A stretch of 32,099 bases of DNA from Bacillota bacterium (GTDB lineage Bacteria; Bacillota; Desulfotomaculia; Desulfotomaculales; JAJYZD01): contig JAJYZD010000004.1 of the NCBI GenBank assembly GCA_021800315.1, positions 1 through 32,099 of the forward strand. The letters run 5' to 3'. A model generated the notes under the pieces. The model saw nothing but the letters and a program-made list of their open reading frames with translations, did not search any database and was not told where the DNA came from. Numbering within the stretch: the first letter of the stretch is position 1; every line of letters starts with the position of its first letter. This document shows positions 30,201-32,099 of this stretch, one piece after another. Both the position numbers and the translations under genes were made by a program.

Positions 30201-32038
30201 GTTTCCCAGTGAACACCGCTCCGGCGCACGGTCGGTTGTTGGTCGTTGTCTTGCTTTCCGGCCGGTTGCAGACGCAACTCGGAAGCGTCAATCACGTGTC
30301 CTGCGTAATCCCCTCGCTTAAAGGCATCGACTAACGCGAACCTTTGTATTTTGCCGCTGGTCGTCTTGGGAATAGATGGCACTTTAATAATATAATCCAG
30401 GGGGATGCCTACGAATTCATTTACCCGGGCCAGTGCCGATGAATAAAGTGACCTTAAGTTCTTAGGGGAGGGAGGATTCTTAATAAAAAGACCTACTTTT
30501 TCCGTGCCAGATACCTCATCGGTCCACCCGCAGACGGCAAACCTAGCGTTTTCCATCCCGTTGACCCCTTCAATCACTTGTTCAACATCATGGGCAAAAC
30601 AGTTCTGACCATTTACGAAGATAATATCCTTAATGCGTCCTGTCACCGCTACACGACCTTCGAGCATGAAGCCGGTATCTCCCGTCTTGAACCAGCCGTC
30701 CTGAAAGGATGCCGCAGTAGCTTCCGGGTTGTTGACATATCCAGCTGTAACATTCTTCCCTCTGATTTGGATTTCCCCAACTGTTCCTTCAGTGACAACT
30801 CGTCCGTCCTGATCTATAATCCTAAGTTCTGTTTCGGGTAAAGGGTAACCTTCATCGACAACAAGTAACGAATCCATGGCTGTTTCGGGCGTCTTTTCCA
30901 CAATGCCTTCGGTTGCAAGTATGGTCCTATTTACCGAATGCACTAGCGGCTGGGTTCCAGGAGGCGGAAATGCTACCGCGAGAGTAGCCTCTGCTAAACC
31001 GTAGACTGGATACATTGCAGTTTTGGATAGACCGGACGAAGCTAGTCGTGTTATGAACTGATAAATAAGGGATGCCGAAATTGGTTCGGCACCGTTAAAA
31101 ATAAGTCTTAGGGAGCTTAAGTCCCATTCAGTAAGACGATCAGTTCTGATGTGTGTAAGGAGATGTCTGTAGCCGAAGTTTGGTGAACATGCTATAGTCA
31201 CATGGTTTTTGGATATCATATCGAACCATAACTCCGGTTTTTTGACAAAAGTTTGGGGCATCATGTTAAATTGTTTTGCACCTAGCACAGTAGGCGCTAA
31301 GTTAAACCCAATTAAACCCATATCATGGGAGTAGGGCATCCAGCTTAAGAATATATCATCGGCAGACCAAAGTGCGTGATTTATTATTCCTTGCATGTTT
31401 ACAAGAAGGTTCTCATGAGAAAGCAGTACACCTTTCGGTGCACTGGTGCTACCAGAACTAAACTGGATGTAAGCTGTGGAAGTAGATGGTGAGAGGTTAA
31501 CCTGGCCATTTTTAACGGTCCTTTGGAAAAAAGATGTATTTAAGATATCGACCCGGCGTACATTTAAAGTAGTCTTGATAATATCCCGCATGCTCCATAT
31601 TGTTGAGTCGGAAAGAATGGCAGGATGGTTAAGCACATTCCACACTGAGAGGAATCTAGTTACTGAAGCGTGTCTTGTGTTGGTGAGAACAGGATATGGT
31701 AGCGGAATAGGGACAATACCGCCAAGTATGCAGGCCCAGAAGTTGACGATGAATTCCGCATTGTCGTTCAATATGAGGAGAGCGTAGTCGCCGGGCTTCA
31801 AGCCGTAGTCCTGCAGGGCGCCTAGGCTTCTCTCCGCCCTGGCGAGGATGGTCTTATAGGAGTAAAACAGCTCCGAGTCATCGTTCTGGATGAAGGTAAT
31901 GCCCCGGTCACCGGAGGCTTGGTCAGCGGCGTCTATGAGGATACGGGCCAGGTTCCCCTTGTTGACGAGGTTCCCCGGAATGCTGCCGCCCTTGGCGATG
32001 GAAAGACGTTGGATCGTGTGGTTATCCATGGTGCCCAT
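27242..32038 (-). CDS. Polyketide synthase, FAAL-ACP-KS-AT, with altered AT active site
   Basis: A 1598-residue cytoplasmic multidomain enzyme. Residues 1-600 are a fatty-acyl-AMP ligase (FSSGSTSAPKGVLLSHENL, SWMPYSHDMGLIG, YGLAEATLAV, KTGDTGFM, PKTTSGKIQR). Residues about 605-685 are a carrier domain with LGGTSIKA (Ser642). Residues about 710-1130 are a ketosynthase with Cys895 in DTACSSSL and both His motifs, VEAHATGT and KTNIGHLIGSAG. Residues about 1250-1560 are an acyltransferase whose GHSxG nucleophile motif is GHGTGEW (Gly1336), with the later His motif HTPLVEPM kept. The protein ends without KR, second ACP or thioesterase. It should load a fatty acid on the ACP and extend it once, using a malonyl carrier loaded elsewhere. 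The same domain order starts cyanobacterial olefin synthases. The ATG at 32038 follows AGGTGGGA at eight bases. PPTase follows. Confidence 0.92.
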   Translation of the reverse strand: MGTMDNHTIQRLSIAKGGSIPGNLVNKGNLARILIDAADQASGDRGITFIQNDDSELFYSYKTILARAERSLGALQDYGLKPGDYALLILNDNAEFIVNFWACILGGIVPIPLPYPVLTNTRHASVTRFLSVWNVLNHPAILSDSTIWSMRDIIKTTLNVRRVDILNTSFFQRTVKNGQVNLSPSTSTAYIQFSSGSTSAPKGVLLSHENLLVNMQGIINHALWSADDIFLSWMPYSHDMGLIGFNLAPTVLGAKQFNMMPQTFVKKPELWFDMISKNHVTIACSPNFGYRHLLTHIRTDRLTEWDLSSLRLIFNGAEPISASLIYQFITRLASSGLSKTAMYPVYGLAEATLAVAFPPPGTQPLVHSVNRTILATEGIVEKTPETAMDSLLVVDEGYPLPETELRIIDQDGRVVTEGTVGEIQIRGKNVTAGYVNNPEATAASFQDGWFKTGDTGFMLEGRVAVTGRIKDIIFVNGQNCFAHDVEQVIEGVNGMENARFAVCGWTDEVSGTEKVGLFIKNPPSPKNLRSLYSSALARVNEFVGIPLDYIIKVPSIPKTTSGKIQRFALVDAFKRGDYAGHVIDASELRLQPAGKQDNDQQPTVRRSGVHWETIRDIWSTVLNMPAHTIPMDQPFLSLGGTSIKAVQVLGALETELGLSLTNDIIIKCHTVNQLDEYLTALTGRAGATRHDRTETPRASSAADIAVIETACRFPDAATPEEFWTNLVDGRCSIGNIPSDRWNVPTDNACCQAGAFIADPYAFDPGFFKIPEGEAAVMDPQQRLILQLFFELLERAGYTKKDVDGKRVAIFIGASGNTYYELRLHSLAGQALQELASFAALAAKDRQAILAEWEGRFGSPGNHPNMAVGNIMNMIAARVAHEFNLHGPNMVIDTACSSSLVAIHLACESLRKGECEMAVAGGVNLILTPSPYLLLSGAGVLSASGRAKVFDASADGFVPGEGAGLVLLKPLERAMADGDRVLAVVKGSAVNNDGHALGVMSPNPDGQKEVIEQVYTKTGIDPGTIQYVEAHATGTAIGDPIEIRALSNAFSRWTPARQSIAVGSVKTNIGHLIGSAGVASFIKMILSFTNGKLPPLINLNTPNPAIKFEQTPFYPLTKAKAWPVQPGAPRRAAIDSFGFGGTNCHMLLEEAPAGETLDATDKPLLPRHVLCLSAHSPAAFVRKAHDLADYLERRDDFQLGDACFSENLRTPLVYRTHAVASSPRELMFRLREAVPTKAKPSPKVGFMFTGQGSQYVGMGRALYDSLPSFKDILDACSGLFSPFLQTKITDLIYSEDADERTIGPASLAQAVTFALDYALGKYLIQIGIKPSFLIGHGTGEWVAASLAGAMELPVAVRLVAATGKLMGDLSSSNGGMAAVFADVNTIEQLLAQFGGSLRIAAYNLSHLVVSGTMEDITGFLGILRGKGIMGKKLSPAHGSHTPLVEPMLENFRREMDGIDFRLPQIPFVSTVGGGILNQPPDADHWSLHSTAPVRFEEGINYMRNKGVDVFLEVGPDKILGDMLNSLPDRERIRVFSTCSRHSDGLEVFLDTLGKLFTTGVNIDWRAFEKDFGHERALLPAYPFAHKRYTLFDRQEARQH

Positions 32039-32099
32039 CTGGTGTTCCCACCTGTTCTTTCATTACCTAAATGATGAAACGCTTCATGCCTGATCTTCC

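Noticed and set aside
1-32099. A CRISPR array to go with the IscB tail
   Set aside because: No regularly spaced direct repeats of 23-40 bp are present, and IscB systems do not need an array.

Overview
The window comes from a GC-rich, strictly anaerobic Firmicute-type genome, most like the Desulfotomaculum/Pelotomaculum (Peptococcaceae) group. The basis is a benzoyl-CoA-pathway cluster of the anaerobic type, a cobalamin riboswitch with cobS-cobT, a soluble PAS sensor kinase, frequent GTG/TTG starts and strong Shine-Dalgarno (SD) sites. No rRNA or tRNA gene is visible, so the assignment is inference.

Layout. 1-288: 3' end of an IscB-type HNH nuclease gene (IS200/IS605-associated, Cas9 ancestor family). 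361-3360: three genes for the lower benzoyl-CoA pathway (bamA/oah, bamR/dch, bamQ/had), closed by a strong terminator. 3515-4884: a D-2-hydroxyacid dehydrogenase and a MazG-like pyrophosphohydrolase. 4931-6109 (minus): an AT-richer HEAT-like protein of unknown function. 6265-10715: a 4.45-kb integrated element bounded by a perfect 78-bp direct repeat. It carries an intact BrnT/BrnA-type toxin-antitoxin pair, a primase cut off by a serine-recombinase fragment, an excisionase-like HTH gene and a tyrosine integrase broken by three frameshifts and an internal deletion. 10740-12719 (minus): AMP-forming acetyl-CoA synthetase. 13109-15342: promoter, cobalamin riboswitch, terminator, cobS and cobT. 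15345-16118 (minus): a MurI-family protein whose second catalytic Cys is Ser. 16389-16974: two small AT-richer genes, the second PaREP1/HEPN-like.

17300-22452 is a coherent nucleoside-salvage cluster: a 6-oxopurine-type MTA/MTI phosphorylase, mtnA, ahcY, a class II aldolase and mtaD. Read together they give a route in which MTA (and plausibly 5'-deoxyadenosine and SAH) is deaminated, phosphorolysed to a 5-substituted ribose-1-phosphate, isomerised and cleaved to DHAP plus an aldehyde: an oxygen-independent DHAP-shunt-like salvage using an inosine-type phosphorylase. The Asn at the purine-specificity position of the phosphorylase fits the deaminase in the same cluster.

22483-26459 holds repeated palindromic motifs, a PAS-PAS histidine kinase and a PAS-PAS-GGDEF-HD-GYP protein with a degenerate GGDEF motif. 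26479-32038 (minus) encodes a FAAL-ACP-KS-AT polyketide synthase and its phosphopantetheinyl transferase. The AT domain has Gly in place of the nucleophilic Ser, so the module probably depends on an acyltransferase and further domains encoded elsewhere.
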